This document shows positions 32,489 through 41,883 of a DNA stretch of 64,000 nucleotides, in pieces. The position numbers and the translations under genes are program-made. Under the pieces are notes generated by a model. The model searched no databases and had not been told where the DNA came from. It saw only the letters and a list, made by a program, of their open reading frames with translations. The stretch lies in contig NZ_JAERRH010000003.1 in assembly GCF_016741855.1 (NCBI RefSeq), positions 868,001-932,000 of the forward strand. Direction: 5' to 3'. Position 1 is the first letter of the stretch. Every line of letters begins with the position of its first letter. This DNA is from Streptomyces musisoli. Lineage in GTDB: Bacteria; Actinomycetota; Actinomycetes; Streptomycetales; Streptomycetaceae.

Positions 32489-34177
32489 TCAGGCCGACCT
32501 GCGGCGCACGACGACGACGAGCACCGCGCCCAGCCCCAGGGCGAGGAGCGCGCCGCCTCCGAGGAGCACGGCGCCGCCGGCGCCGGTCGACGCGAGCCCG
32601 CCGCCGGAGGTGCCACCGGAGGAGGCCGGGCCGTCACCACCGGTCGCGCCGGTGGAGCCGGACGTGTCGCCGCCGGAGGCCCCGGGGCTCGGATCGGCCG
32701 AGGGACCGCCGGGGGCGCTGGGGCTCGGATCGGCCGAGGGGCCGCCGGTGGTTCCCTGCGTGCTCCCGTCGTCGTCGGCGGCGTTCAGGACGATCCATGC
32801 CGAGTTGTTGTCCTGGTCGGGCTCACTCGGGTAGTCGAAGGGCTGCATCCGGATCCTGCCCTTGGCGTTCTCCACGACCTTGTCGATGCGCAGCTCGAAC
32901 GGGAAGGTCAGGTTCGCGTCCTCCAGGACCGGCGTGTGCGCCCAGCACCCGTAGCCGTCCGAGCCGTCGTCGAGCCGGCCGGCCCAGCAGTCCTCGGGGA
33001 TCTTGGTCGCCGTCGTGCCCGGCGGCAGGGCGACATACACGAGCATCGGGTCGTCGTCCGGGGGTTCGAGGCCCCGGACCCAGGCGGGGCCGAGGTTGCG
33101 GAAGCCGACGTTCACCGTCACCTTGTCGCCCACCGCGCCCCGCGCCGAGTCGCCCGTGATCAGGATGTCGTAGGAGTTGTCCTGGGGCAGCCACGCCGTG
33201 CCCTTGCTGGAATAGACGCCCGAGGGGGTGCCCGCCAGTTTCCTCAGGGTCAGCGGCGCGCCGGTGCCCGGGGTGTAGCCGCCGGTCTTCGGCAGGGCCT
33301 TCGCCTGCCCGGCGTCGGCCGGGGCGAAGCTGTAGGTGAAGAGGTCGTTCAGGGCGAACGCGGCGGTCTTCACCTTCAGCGGCTCGGTCACCTCGTAGGC
33401 CGCCCCCGCCTCGTAGACGCCGGAGACAGCGCAGATCGCGTCGGTGCCCTGGTCCTTAAGGGGGCCGTCGGTGGTGTGCCGGTAGACGCAGTTCCCGTAG
33501 CTGTCGGGGAAGTTCAGACCGCGAGTGCCGCGGAAGCGCAGCACGACGCCGTCCGCGGGCGCGCGCCCGGCGTTGCGCAGGCCGAGCGGTGCGCCCCAGG
33601 TGCCGCCCACGCCGACCCCCGGCGCGGGCAGTTCGTGGCTGACGATCCTCGAGTCGCTCACCACCACCTGGATGTGGAGCGGCGCGAAGGCGACGCCCTC
33701 GCCCTCGCCGGTGACCGTGATCTCACCGAACCGCCTGGGTGAGCCGCCGGCGGGGATGTCGAGGCGGATGCCGCCGAGCACGTCGGCCTTCTCCCCGGCG
33801 TGGATCCGGTCGCCCTCGCAGGTGGCGGTCGCACCGCTCGTGGTGCAGGGGAGCTTCGCCTGCGCGACGCCCGCCAGGCCGCCGGCATCGATCGTGATCC
33901 TGTAGCGGCCCTGGTGGGCGACGGGCACCTCCCCGTCGTCGCCCGGCTCGTCGCTGCCGGGTGCCGCGAGGCGCAGGGTGATCTGCGGCTCGGCCGGATC
34001 ACCGTTGTCGCCCTGGAGCGACAGGTCGACGTGGTTCTCGCCGGTGATCCTCACCGGCAGCGGGTCGCCGTCGGCGGCCAGCGCGGGCACAGCGGCACCG
34101 GACCCGGCGGCCAGCACGGTGGCCGCCACGAGTCCGAGCCCGGCCCGGAAGATGGATCTGCGGACGGGACGTCTCAT
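32489..34177 (-). CDS. LAXTG-anchored surface protein
   Basis: This 562-residue exported protein starts at ATG 34177 after a perfect AAGGAGG ribosome site. It has a signal peptide (about residues 1-36, Arg-rich then GLGLVAATVLAAGSGAAVPALA). A beta-rich extracellular region of about 450 residues follows, with paired Cys, then a Pro/Ser/Gly/Thr-rich wall-spanning stretch. It ends with LASTG, a hydrophobic segment and RRRSA, a class E sortase (LAXTG) sorting signal. Sortase should link it to the cell wall. The ligand is unknown. It is convergent with nnaR. Confidence 0.85.
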   Translation of the reverse strand: MRRPVRRSIFRAGLGLVAATVLAAGSGAAVPALAADGDPLPVRITGENHVDLSLQGDNGDPAEPQITLRLAAPGSDEPGDDGEVPVAHQGRYRITIDAGGLAGVAQAKLPCTTSGATATCEGDRIHAGEKADVLGGIRLDIPAGGSPRRFGEITVTGEGEGVAFAPLHIQVVVSDSRIVSHELPAPGVGVGGTWGAPLGLRNAGRAPADGVVLRFRGTRGLNFPDSYGNCVYRHTTDGPLKDQGTDAICAVSGVYEAGAAYEVTEPLKVKTAAFALNDLFTYSFAPADAGQAKALPKTGGYTPGTGAPLTLRKLAGTPSGVYSSKGTAWLPQDNSYDILITGDSARGAVGDKVTVNVGFRNLGPAWVRGLEPPDDDPMLVYVALPPGTTATKIPEDCWAGRLDDGSDGYGCWAHTPVLEDANLTFPFELRIDKVVENAKGRIRMQPFDYPSEPDQDNNSAWIVLNAADDDGSTQGTTGGPSADPSPSAPGGPSADPSPGASGGDTSGSTGATGGDGPASSGGTSGGGLASTGAGGAVLLGGGALLALGLGAVLVVVVRRRSA

Positions 34178-34503
34178 CAACGCCTCCTTGTCGCATGTAG
34201 GACCCTGAGGGAGCGCTCCCTGACGAGCACTCACCCTTCGGACAGCCGGGGTCCGTGGTTCGTTGCCCACCGGCGCGTCACAGAGCCATCACGGATGCCG
34301 TCGGCCGTCGGCACTGCCGGGGCACGGCCGTACGGAGGCCTGGAGGCGGGCCAAGGCAACAAGTTGACGGTATGTCAGCTCGACGTGGGGGCCGCGCGCC
34401 GCCCGCGACCGCCCACACGACTCGCCCCGCAGGGGAACGGGGTGTGCGGCGGGCGATGGTGTGGTGCCTGCGCGCCCGGTCGCCGTCCTGGCAGGATGGC
34501 GGC

Positions 34504-34857
34504 ATGGAACGTGTACTGGGTATCGGCGGATACTTCGTGCGGGCGGCCGACCCCGAGGCCTTGGGCGCGTGGTACCGCGACTGCCTGGGCCTGGACGCCG
34601 ACGAGCACGGTGTGTGGCGTCAGGAGGCGGGGGTGACGGTGTTCGCGACGTTCGAGTCCGAGACCGGCTACTTCGGCTCCCCCGCCCAGCGGACCATGCT
34701 CAACTTCCGGGTGCGCGACCTGGATGCGATGCTCGCCCAGTTGCGCGCCAAGGGTGCGGACGTGGCTGCGGAGACCCAGGACATGGAGGGGGTCGGCCGG
34801 TTCGGCTGGGTCACCGATCCCGAGGGCAACCGGCTCGAACTGTGGCAGCCCGCCTGA
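34504..34857 (+). CDS. VOC (glyoxalase/bleomycin-resistance fold) protein
   Basis: A 117-residue protein of the vicinal oxygen chelate superfamily. It has two beta-alpha-beta-beta-beta modules, ending in the diagnostic GWVTDPEGNRLELWQP that often supplies a metal-binding Glu. The N-terminal VLGIGGYFVRAADPEALGAWYRDCLG matches the other module. VOC proteins include glyoxalase I, dioxygenases and antibiotic-binding proteins. Substrate unknown. It stands alone between the LAXTG gene and the LysR gene. Confidence 0.85.
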   Translation: MERVLGIGGYFVRAADPEALGAWYRDCLGLDADEHGVWRQEAGVTVFATFESETGYFGSPAQRTMLNFRVRDLDAMLAQLRAKGADVAAETQDMEGVGRFGWVTDPEGNRLELWQPA

Positions 34858-34971
34858 CCTCGTCGTCACGCGGGCGGGAGCGTGCCGGCGTCCGCCTCTC
34901 ACCCCTCGCCCACGTGCCGGTGTCGGTCTGACGCCCCTCGCTCACGGGCCGGTCGGTCTCACACCCGTCGC

Positions 34972-35985
34972 TCACCGGCGTGCCGGTGTCCGCGTCCCAC
35001 GCCCTGGCTCACCGGCGTTCAGGACGCCCTCGTCGGCCGCCGGCAGCCACCCGTCGTCCGGCCGCCGCAGCCACCCCTCCGCCTCCGCGAGTTCCCGCGC
35101 CGCCGTGCGCAGTGCGTCCAGGCCGGGGTGGGCCAGGCCCTTGCGCCACACCAGCGAGACCGGTGACAGCGGCACGGGCGAGACCAGGGGCCTGCACACC
35201 CGCCGGGTCATGGCCGGGAAGTCCACCACGGCCAGCACCGGATTCCGGTTCTTGGCCATGATCCGTTCGAACTCCTCGTCCCCGACGGCCAGCGGGAGCG
35301 GGGCGGCCAGGCGGATGCCGCGCCCCTCGAAGAGCGCGCACGCCAGGCCGGTCCACTCCCGGGTGCGCGGGTTGCCGGCACCGGCGTAGACCGTCTCCCC
35401 GGCCAGCGCGGCCAGCGGGACCTCGGGCAGCCCGGCCAGCGGGTGGTCCTCGGGCAGCACGACGGCCATCGGCTCGTACCGCACGGGCTGGTGCGCGAGT
35501 CCGGAACGCAGTGCCGGGTCCAGGCCGGCGAAACGGCCGAAGGAGACGTCCAGCCGGCCGGCCAGCAACTCCCCGGCGGCTCCGGTCAGACCGCTCTCGT
35601 ACCGGGCCATCAGCTCGCAGTCCGCGACGAGTTCACGCGCCCGGTGCAGCACCCGGTGCCCGGTGACCAGCCCCTGGAAATTGAGGTCCACCAGCAGCGG
35701 ACGGGCCTGCCCGGCGGCGAACGCGGCGAGCAGGTCGTCCTGGGCGGCGAGGACCCGGCGCGCGTGCGGCAGCAGGCGTTCGCCGTCCGGGGTCAGCGTG
35801 ACCTGCCGGGTGGTCCGCAGGAACAGCTCGGCACCCAGCTCCCGCTCCAGTCGCCGCACGTCCCGGCTGAGCGCCTGCTGGGCGACGTACAGGCGGGCCG
35901 CGGCCCGGGTGAAGTGCAGTTCCTCGGCGACGGCGACGAAGGCGCGCAGCAGGCGGGGGTCCGGGTGGGCGGCGGGGGCGGGCAT
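34972..35985 (-). CDS. LysR-family transcriptional regulator
   Basis: This 337-residue LysR-type regulator has an N-terminal helix-turn-helix (RLLRAFVAVAEELHFTRAAARLYVAQQALSRDVRRLERELG) and a periplasmic-binding-fold effector domain from about residue 90. It is divergent from an MFS gene across an 84-base gap, the classic layout in which a LysR protein controls its neighbour and itself. The ligand is probably the transported compound. Start ATG 35985. Confidence 0.9.
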   Translation of the reverse strand: MPAPAAHPDPRLLRAFVAVAEELHFTRAAARLYVAQQALSRDVRRLERELGAELFLRTTRQVTLTPDGERLLPHARRVLAAQDDLLAAFAAGQARPLLVDLNFQGLVTGHRVLHRARELVADCELMARYESGLTGAAGELLAGRLDVSFGRFAGLDPALRSGLAHQPVRYEPMAVVLPEDHPLAGLPEVPLAALAGETVYAGAGNPRTREWTGLACALFEGRGIRLAAPLPLAVGDEEFERIMAKNRNPVLAVVDFPAMTRRVCRPLVSPVPLSPVSLVWRKGLAHPGLDALRTAARELAEAEGWLRRPDDGWLPAADEGVLNAGEPGRGTRTPARR

Positions 35986-36069
35986 AGCGGCGAACCTACA
36001 ACGCCAGTGCGTCAATCGGTATCCACAAGGTGTTGGACCCGGTGATCCGCTTCGGGTGACGGTAGCCGC

Positions 36070-37308
36070 ATGCCGCAGCAGACCACCAAGGACGACCCGA
36101 TACGGGCCCGCAGCCGACACTTCGCGGGGTACCGGCGCCTCTTCGGGCTCCCCGGCGCCCGCGCCTTCACCGCCGGGAACCTCATCGCCCGCCTCCCCAT
36201 GGGGATGTTCAGTGTGAGCGCGGTCGTGATGATCGCCGGGGCCCGGGGCTCGTACGCCCTCGCCGGCGCGGTCACCGCGACCGGGCTCGCGGCGACCGCG
36301 GTGGCCGGGCCCTGGCTCGCCCGGCTGGTCGACCGGCACGGGCAGGCCCGGATCGCGTTGCCGGCCACGGCCGTCTCCGCGCTCGGCAGCCTCGCACTGC
36401 TGCTGTGCGTGCGCTACGGCGCCCCCGACTGGACCCTGTTCGCCGCCTACGCCTGCACCGCGACCACCCCCAACATCGGCGGCCTGTCCCGTTCCCGCTG
36501 GGCCCACCTGCTGCGCGACGAACCCGGCACCCTGCACATGGCGAACGCGTTCGAGCAGGCCGCGGACGAGCTGTGCTTCATGCTCGGACCGGTGCTCGCG
36601 TCCTTCCTGACCGGGACGCTCTTCCCGGAGGCGGGCACACTCGTGGGCGCGGTGCTGCTGACGGCCGGGATGGCGCTGTTCACCGCCCAGCGGGCGACCG
36701 AGCCGCCGCCGCAGGCCCGCTCCAAGGCGCCGTCGCCGCTGCGCAGCCCCGGCATCCCGCCGCTGCTGATCTGCTTCACGGCCACCGGCGCGGTGTTCGG
36801 TTCGATGGAGGTCACCACCATCGCCTACGCCGACGCACAGGGACACCGTGCGGCGGCGGGTGCCGTGCTCGCCCTCCAGGCGGCCGGCTCGTGCGCGGCG
36901 GGGCTGGTGTACGGAGCGCTGAAACCGGCCGCGCCCCGGCTGCACCGGTGTCTGGCCGCCATGGCGGTACTCATGACGCTGCCCTGGGCGGCGGCCACCA
37001 CGGGCTCGCTCGTGGCGCTCGCCGGTGCGCTGCTGGTCGCGGGCATGGCGACCGCGCCCACCATGGTCACGGCGATGACCCTGGTGCAGGAGCGCACCCC
37101 GGCCGACCGGCTGAACGAGGGCATGAGCCTGATGGTGACCGGGCTGCTCGCCGGCATCGCCTGCGGCTCGGCGGCGGGCGGCTGGGCGACGGAGCACCTC
37201 TCCCCCGTCGCCGCCTTCGCGGTACCGGCCGCGGCGGGCGCCCTGGCCCTGCTCGCCGGCCTGCGCTCAGCCCGCGACGTGGGCCGGAACGACCCGGCGC
37301 AGGCATGA
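36070..37308 (+). CDS. MFS transporter
   Basis: This 412-residue major facilitator has about twelve membrane segments. GPWLARLVDRHGQAR near residue 85 is the motif-A loop, and PADRLNEGMSLMVTGLLAGIACGSAAGGW lies near the C-terminal end. It resembles drug or sugar efflux proteins of Streptomyces. It is divergent from the LysR gene and probably under its control. Substrate unknown. A strong terminator follows the stop. Confidence 0.85.
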   Translation: MPQQTTKDDPIRARSRHFAGYRRLFGLPGARAFTAGNLIARLPMGMFSVSAVVMIAGARGSYALAGAVTATGLAATAVAGPWLARLVDRHGQARIALPATAVSALGSLALLLCVRYGAPDWTLFAAYACTATTPNIGGLSRSRWAHLLRDEPGTLHMANAFEQAADELCFMLGPVLASFLTGTLFPEAGTLVGAVLLTAGMALFTAQRATEPPPQARSKAPSPLRSPGIPPLLICFTATGAVFGSMEVTTIAYADAQGHRAAAGAVLALQAAGSCAAGLVYGALKPAAPRLHRCLAAMAVLMTLPWAAATTGSLVALAGALLVAGMATAPTMVTAMTLVQERTPADRLNEGMSLMVTGLLAGIACGSAAGGWATEHLSPVAAFAVPAAAGALALLAGLRSARDVGRNDPAQA

Positions 37309-37309
37309 C

Positions 37310-37342
37310 GAAGGCCCCGCCGCGCGGAGCGGCGGGGCCTTC
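37310..37342 (+). terminator. Terminator after MFS gene
   Basis: GAAGGCCCCGCCGC (37310-37323) pairs perfectly with GCGGCGGGGCCTTC (37329-37342) around GCGGA. It lies between the MFS gene and the convergent tmRNA gene. Confidence 0.9.
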
Positions 37343-37380
37343 GCCCACATGGGAAAGGAGGCTCGGGAGCCTCCCGATCG

Positions 37381-37746
37381 TGGAGATGGCGGGAATCGAA
37401 CCCGCGTCCAACGGTGCGGAATCAGGGCTTCTCCGTGTGCAGTCCGCTGTGATTTTCTCAGCCCCGGCGATCACGCGAACAAGTCGCCGACGGGCTCAGT
37501 CACTGTTTGGTTTCCCTCTTCACCCCGTGACCGGGATCAAGGTTTAGTTCCCTAGCTGATGCCAGGATCCGGGTCGGGAACAGCCCCGGGCTGACACTTC
37601 GCAAGTCGCTACTTAGGCAGCGAGGGCGAAGGAATCGCGCTTGGTGTTGGCGATTATTTTTTGCGACATATGGTTTACGAGATCATTGCCGCTTCCTCGA
37701 CACGCTTCCCCTGCTTCGACAGCCGCTGTCGAAACCGATCATCCCC
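37381..37746 (-). ncRNA. ssrA: tmRNA (SsrA)
   Basis: The gene runs from GGGGATGATCGGTTTCGAC at 37746 down to an encoded CCA at 37383-37381. The ends form the alanyl-tRNA-like acceptor. The T arm GCGGGTTCGATTCCCGC lies just before CCATCTCCA. The tag frame (37651-37613) encodes ANTKRDSFALAA and stops with TAA; its ALAA end is the degradation signal for Clp-type proteases. tmRNA with SmpB rescues ribosomes stalled on broken mRNA. The smpB gene is just upstream on the same strand. Confidence 0.97.
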
Positions 37747-37859
37747 ATGTTGTTTTTTCAATCCCTCCGGGTGGAGGGGCGCGCACCCTCTGTGGGGTGC
37801 AGTGCCATCGTACGTGACCAACGCACGACGGTGCCAGCCTATTCCCGTGGGTCGGGCCG

Positions 37860-38414
37860 CTAGACGCCGCGCTGCCTGCGCTTCGCCGCCGCGATCGCCC
37901 GGTCCGACTCCCGCCGGTCCTGCTTCTCCCGCAGCGTCTGCCGCTTGTCGTACTCCTTCTTGCCCCGCGCCAAGGCGATCTCTGCCTTCGCCCGGCCGTC
38001 CTTGAAGTAGATGGCGAGGGGCACGATCGTGTGACCCGTCTCCTGGGACTTCGACTCCAGCTTGTCGATCTCCTCGCGGTGCATGAGCAGCTTGCGCTTG
38101 CGGCGCGCGGAGTGGTTGGTCCAGCTGCCCTGGTGGTACTCGGGGATGTGGGCGTTGTGCAGCCACGCCTCGCCCCGGTCGATCTGGACGAAGCCGTCGG
38201 TCAGCGAGGTCCGCCCCTCGCGCAGCGACTTGACCTCGGTGCCCATGAGTACGATCCCGGCCTCGTAGGTGTCGATGATCGCGTAGTCGTGCCGGGCCTT
38301 CTTGTTCTGGGCGACGATCTTGCGCTTGCCGCCCTTCTCGCCGTCCCTGGCCTTGGCGGCCCCTCCGCCCTGCTTGGGCTGGGACTCCTTGGGTACGTAC
38401 ATTCCCTTGCTCAT
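37860..38414 (-). CDS. smpB: SsrA-binding protein SmpB
   Basis: This protein of 184 residues binds tmRNA and brings it to stalled ribosomes. It has the SmpB core with [35 protein letters not shown], then [19 protein letters not shown] and the [14 protein letters not shown] tail that reads the empty mRNA channel. A basic/Gly N-terminal extension of about 30 residues is typical of Streptomyces. I used ATG 38414; ATG 38426 and an internal ATG at MYVPKE are possible. It is followed by ssrA on the same strand. Confidence 0.95.
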   Translation of the reverse strand: MSKGMYVPKESQPKQGGGAAKARDGEKGGKRKIVAQNKKARHDYAIIDTYEAGIVLMGTEVKSLREGRTSLTDGFVQIDRGEAWLHNAHIPEYHQGSWTNHSARRKRKLLMHREEIDKLESKSQETGHTIVPLAIYFKDGRAKAEIALARGKKEYDKRQTLREKQDRRESDRAIAAAKRRQRGV

Positions 38415-38469
38415 AGTGCCGACCATTTTCGCACCACGGAGGGGGTGTGGGGGAAGCGCATTAACGGGG

Positions 38470-39639
38470 TCACGACGCGTCGCCGAGGCCCGCGAGGACC
38501 CTCGCGGCCCGCCGCAGGGGCCAAGGCCCCGCCTCCAGGTCCGGTGTGATGCCCCGGCCGTCGACCGTGTGTCCGGAGGGGGTGCGGTAGTGGCCGACGG
38601 TCAGCTCGGCCACGGAGCCGTCGGGCAGTTTCGTCGGCATCTGCACGGAGCCCTTGCCGAAGGTGCGGGAGCCGATCACCACCGCGCGGCCCCGGTCCTG
38701 AAGGGCGCCGGTGAGCAGCTCGGCCGCGCTCATGGTGCCGCCGTCGACGAGCACCACCAGGGGCCGGGCGGTGTCGCCGCCCGGGGCGGCGTGCAGGGAG
38801 CGCTGGTCGCCGTCGACGTCGTAGGTGGCGACCAGGCCGCCGTCCAGGAAGGCGGAGGCGGTCCGCACCGCCTCGGTGACCAGGCCGCCCGAGTTGCCCC
38901 GCAGGTCGAGGACCGTGCGCCCGTCGGCCGGGGCCGCGCGCAGGGCCTCGCGGGCCGCGTCGGCGGAGCCCTTGGTGAACGCGGAGATCTTCAGGACGGT
39001 GACCCCGTCGGGCAGCCGGCGTGCGGTCACGGAGTCGGTGGACAGCCGGGCCCGGTGCAGGGTCTCGCTCCACGCGCGCGTGCCGCGCTGGAGGCCGAGG
39101 GTGACCGTCGTGCCCGCCGGGTCGTCCTCGGCGTCCCCGCGGAGTAAGGCGATCACCTCGGTGACCGGCCGCCCGTCGACCCGGTCGCCGTCGACGCTGC
39201 GCAGCCGGTCGCCGGTGCGGATCCCGGCCGCGGCCGCGGGCGAGCCCGGCTGCACCTTCGTGACCTCGATCCGGCCGTCCGGCTCCTGGCGTGCCCACAG
39301 GCCGACGCCGGTGTACCGGCCGTCGAGCGCGTCCTGGAACTCCTCGTACTCGCCCTCGGAGTAGACGGCGCCCCAGCGGTCTCCGCTGCGGCTCACGGCG
39401 CGTTCGGCGGCCTCCATGGGGGACTTGCCGTCGGCCATCGCCTCGGCGGCGGCCTCCTCGACGGCCTCGTGCCGGCTGGCCGGGCCCACCGGCCCGGCGA
39501 CGGCCTTCCGCGCGGGGCCGTCGGGCTCCGGGAAGGATCCGGTGGCGGCGCCGGCGATCAGCACACCGGCGAAGACCAATGTCAGGGCGGCCCCGCGGTG
39601 GATGCGGCGGGGCTGACAGAACGGGTCACGGCCTGACAT
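38470..39639 (-). CDS. S41 C-terminal processing peptidase (PDZ)
   Basis: This 389-residue Ctp-type serine protease has an N-terminal membrane anchor or signal (residues about 15-35, [19 protein letters not shown]), a PDZ domain at about 115-195 ([30 protein letters not shown]) and the S41 catalytic domain. The Ser-Lys dyad is visible: Ser304 in GGTMSAAE and Lys329 in FGKGSVQ. Outside the membrane such enzymes trim peptidoglycan hydrolases or their regulators. It follows ftsE and ftsX on the same strand, so a role in cell-wall remodelling at division is plausible but inferred. Confidence 0.88.
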   Translation of the reverse strand: MSGRDPFCQPRRIHRGAALTLVFAGVLIAGAATGSFPEPDGPARKAVAGPVGPASRHEAVEEAAAEAMADGKSPMEAAERAVSRSGDRWGAVYSEGEYEEFQDALDGRYTGVGLWARQEPDGRIEVTKVQPGSPAAAAGIRTGDRLRSVDGDRVDGRPVTEVIALLRGDAEDDPAGTTVTLGLQRGTRAWSETLHRARLSTDSVTARRLPDGVTVLKISAFTKGSADAAREALRAAPADGRTVLDLRGNSGGLVTEAVRTASAFLDGGLVATYDVDGDQRSLHAAPGGDTARPLVVLVDGGTMSAAELLTGALQDRGRAVVIGSRTFGKGSVQMPTKLPDGSVAELTVGHYRTPSGHTVDGRGITPDLEAGPWPLRRAARVLAGLGDAS

Positions 39640-39663
39640 GGCGGTGAGTCTAGGACAACGCGA

Positions 39664-39695
39664 AGGGCCGTACGGGCGGATGCTCGTACGGCCCT
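39664..39695 (-). terminator. Terminator after ftsX
   Basis: AGGGCCGTACG (39664-39674) pairs perfectly with CGTACGGCCCT (39685-39695), 12 bases past the ftsX stop, which separates ftsEX from the protease gene. Confidence 0.75.
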
Positions 39696-39706
39696 CTTGG
39701 CATGCG

Positions 39707-40624
39707 TCACACCTTCAGGTACTTGCGCAGCGCGAAGAACGCCGCAAGGGACGGCATCAGCACGCTGGTTGCGAGGATCAGCGGCAGCTTGGTCAACACC
39801 GCGTCCCAGCCGACGAAGTTGATCAGCGTGAGCTTGTGGGAGAGGTCCATGCCGTGGTCGATGGTGAAGTAGCGGCCGACCACGAGGCCCACGCAGGCGA
39901 GGCCGCCGCCGATGAGCCCGGCGACCGCGGCCTCGGCGATGAACGGCGCCTGGATGTAGAAGCCCGAGGCACCGACCAGGCGCATGATGCCGGTCTCGCG
40001 CCGGCGGCTGAACGCCGAGACGCGCACGGTGTTGACGATCAGCAGGAGGGCGACGATCAGCATCATCGCCATCACGCCGAGCGCGCCCCGGTTCATCAGG
40101 TTCAGCAGCTGGAAGAGGTTGTCCAGGATGCCCTTCTGGTCCTGCACCGACTGCACGCCGTCGCGCCCGTTGAACGCGGTGGCGATCACCTGGTACTTCT
40201 GCGGGTCCTTGAGCTTGATCCGGTACGACTCCTGCATCTGGTCCGGCGTCAGCGAGCCGGCCAGCGGCGAGTTGCCGAACTGCTCCTTGTAGTGCTTGTA
40301 CGCCTCGTCCTGCGACTCGGAGGTCACGTTCTCGACGACCGGCATCTTCTTCAGGTCCGCGAGGATCTGCTTCTTCTGGTCCTCGGTGACCGCACCCTTG
40401 GCGCAGTGGACGTCGTTCTCCGCGTCGTGCTTGTTGCACAGGAAGATCGAGACGTTGACCTTGTCGTACCAGTAGCCCTTCATGGTGCTCACCTGGTCGC
40501 TCATCAGCAGCGAGCCGCCGAACAGGGCCAGGGACAGGGCGACGGAGACGATGACGGCGAAGGTCATCGTCAGATTGCGGCGGAGACCGACACCGATCTC
40601 CGACAGGACGAACTGGGCGCGCAT
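39707..40624 (-). CDS. ftsX: Cell division ABC permease FtsX
   Basis: This 305-residue FtsX has an N-terminal membrane segment (residues about 20-42), an extracellular domain of about 130 residues that in relatives activates cell-wall hydrolases, and three further segments in the conserved C-terminal FtsX domain with VNTVRVSAFSRRRETGIMRLVGAS. With FtsE it forms an ABC-type mechanotransmitter that controls septal peptidoglycan hydrolysis. It lies 36 bases downstream of ftsE. Confidence 0.95.
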   Translation of the reverse strand: MRAQFVLSEIGVGLRRNLTMTFAVIVSVALSLALFGGSLLMSDQVSTMKGYWYDKVNVSIFLCNKHDAENDVHCAKGAVTEDQKKQILADLKKMPVVENVTSESQDEAYKHYKEQFGNSPLAGSLTPDQMQESYRIKLKDPQKYQVIATAFNGRDGVQSVQDQKGILDNLFQLLNLMNRGALGVMAMMLIVALLLIVNTVRVSAFSRRRETGIMRLVGASGFYIQAPFIAEAAVAGLIGGGLACVGLVVGRYFTIDHGMDLSHKLTLINFVGWDAVLTKLPLILATSVLMPSLAAFFALRKYLKV

Positions 40625-40660
40625 GGCGGGTTCTTCAGGCCTTTCGGGAGCTGGGTGCGG

Positions 40661-41350
40661 TCAGTGCTGGTAGCCGTAGACGCCGCGGGCCTGGTCGCGG
40701 ACGAGGCGGCCCTTCTCCAGCTCGATGACGCGCTTGCGCATCTGGTCCACGATGTTCTGGTCGTGCGTCGCCATGATGACGGTGGTGCCCGTCCGGTTGA
40801 TCCGGTCGAGCAGCTTCATGATGCCGACGGAGGTCTGCGGGTCGAGGTTGCCGGTGGGCTCGTCGGCGATCAGCAGCTTGGGCCGGTTGACGAAGGCGCG
40901 CGCGATGGCCACACGCTGCTGCTCACCACCGGACAGCTCACCGGGCCTCCGGTCCTCCTTGCCGCCGAGGCCGACGAGGTCGAGCACCTGCGGCACGGAC
41001 TTGCGGATCTCGCCGCGGGACTTGCCGATGACCTCCTGCGCGAAGGCCACGTTCTCCGCGACCGTCTTGTTCGGCAGCAGCCGGAAGTCCTGGAACACGG
41101 TCCCCAGCTGGCGGCGCATCTGCGGCACCTTCCAGTTGGAGAGGCGCGCGAGGTCCTTGCCCAGGACGTGCACCTGACCGTGGCTGCACCGCTCCTCGCG
41201 GAGGACGAGCCGCAGGAAGGTGGACTTTCCGGAGCCGGAGGACCCCACGAGGAAGACGAACTCGCCCTTCTCCACCTCGAGGGAGACATCCCTGAGTGCG
41301 GGGCGGGTCTGCTTGGGGTAGACCTTGGAGACGTTGTCGAATCGGATCAC
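40661..41350 (-). CDS. ftsE: Cell division ATPase FtsE
   Basis: A 229-residue ABC ATPase partner of FtsX. It has Walker [10 protein letters not shown] near residue 38, signature LSGGEQQR, Walker B LLIADEP and the switch His in MATHDQ. The start is GTG 41350 (VIRFDNVSK), the usual FtsE start, although the ribosome site is weak. ATP hydrolysis by FtsE drives FtsX conformational change at the septum. It is divergent from the small zinc-ribbon membrane protein gene. Confidence 0.95.
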   Translation of the reverse strand: MIRFDNVSKVYPKQTRPALRDVSLEVEKGEFVFLVGSSGSGKSTFLRLVLREERCSHGQVHVLGKDLARLSNWKVPQMRRQLGTVFQDFRLLPNKTVAENVAFAQEVIGKSRGEIRKSVPQVLDLVGLGGKEDRRPGELSGGEQQRVAIARAFVNRPKLLIADEPTGNLDPQTSVGIMKLLDRINRTGTTVIMATHDQNIVDQMRKRVIELEKGRLVRDQARGVYGYQH

Positions 41351-41588
41351 GGATGCACCACGGGTCGCCGGGGGTAGATGAGCGTGACCATACGCGAACC
41401 GGGTGTGCAAGTGCAGTCGCAGGTTGAGGTTGCGCAAGACTTGTACGTATTTGTACCGCCCCCTGTCCGCATCGCCTCTGCGGAGGCCCCGCGCATGCTC
41501 CTCCGGAACCTGGCACAGTGGATGGGGGGAACGTTCCCGTCCCCGCGAGCGTTGTACATGTGATGGCCGGTGCAAGGAGGGCGAGCGC

Positions 41589-41789
41589 ATGACGTACGAC
41601 CGGTTGGTGTGCGCGAACTGCGCGGCGCCCGTGAGCGAGGGCCGGTGCCCGGTGTGCCGTGCCAATCGCCAGCGACTGCAGCAGGAGGGCTTCCTCGGGG
41701 GCCTGAACGGGCTGAACCCGATGGCGCTGATCGCGCTGCTGGCGGTGCTGATCGCCGCGGTGGCGCTGCTGGCGCACCAGACCGCGTAG
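41589..41789 (+). CDS. Small zinc-ribbon membrane protein
   Basis: This 66-residue protein starts at ATG 41589 after GGAGGG. The N-terminal half has [20 protein letters not shown], two CxxC knuckles that should bind one zinc. The C-terminal half is a single hydrophobic segment ([18 protein letters not shown]) likely to span the membrane. Small zinc-ribbon/TM proteins like this are conserved in Streptomyces next to ftsE. Function unknown; a link to FtsEX is suggested only by position. A strong terminator follows. Confidence 0.8.
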   Translation: MTYDRLVCANCAAPVSEGRCPVCRANRQRLQQEGFLGGLNGLNPMALIALLAVLIAAVALLAHQTA

Positions 41790-41808
41790 GAAGCTCGCGG
41801 AAGGCGCC

Positions 41809-41843
41809 GTAAGGGCCCGGAGCGCCAAGCTCCGGGCCCTTAC
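41809..41843. terminator. Bidirectional terminator
   Basis: GTAAGGGCCCGGAGC (41809-41823) pairs perfectly with GCTCCGGGCCCTTAC (41829-41843) around GCCAA. It sits between the convergent small membrane protein gene and the LAETG gene and can serve both. Confidence 0.9.
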
Positions 41844-41883
41844 GTGTGTGCTGTGCGTGCGGTGCGTGAGCGCGGGGCTACGC

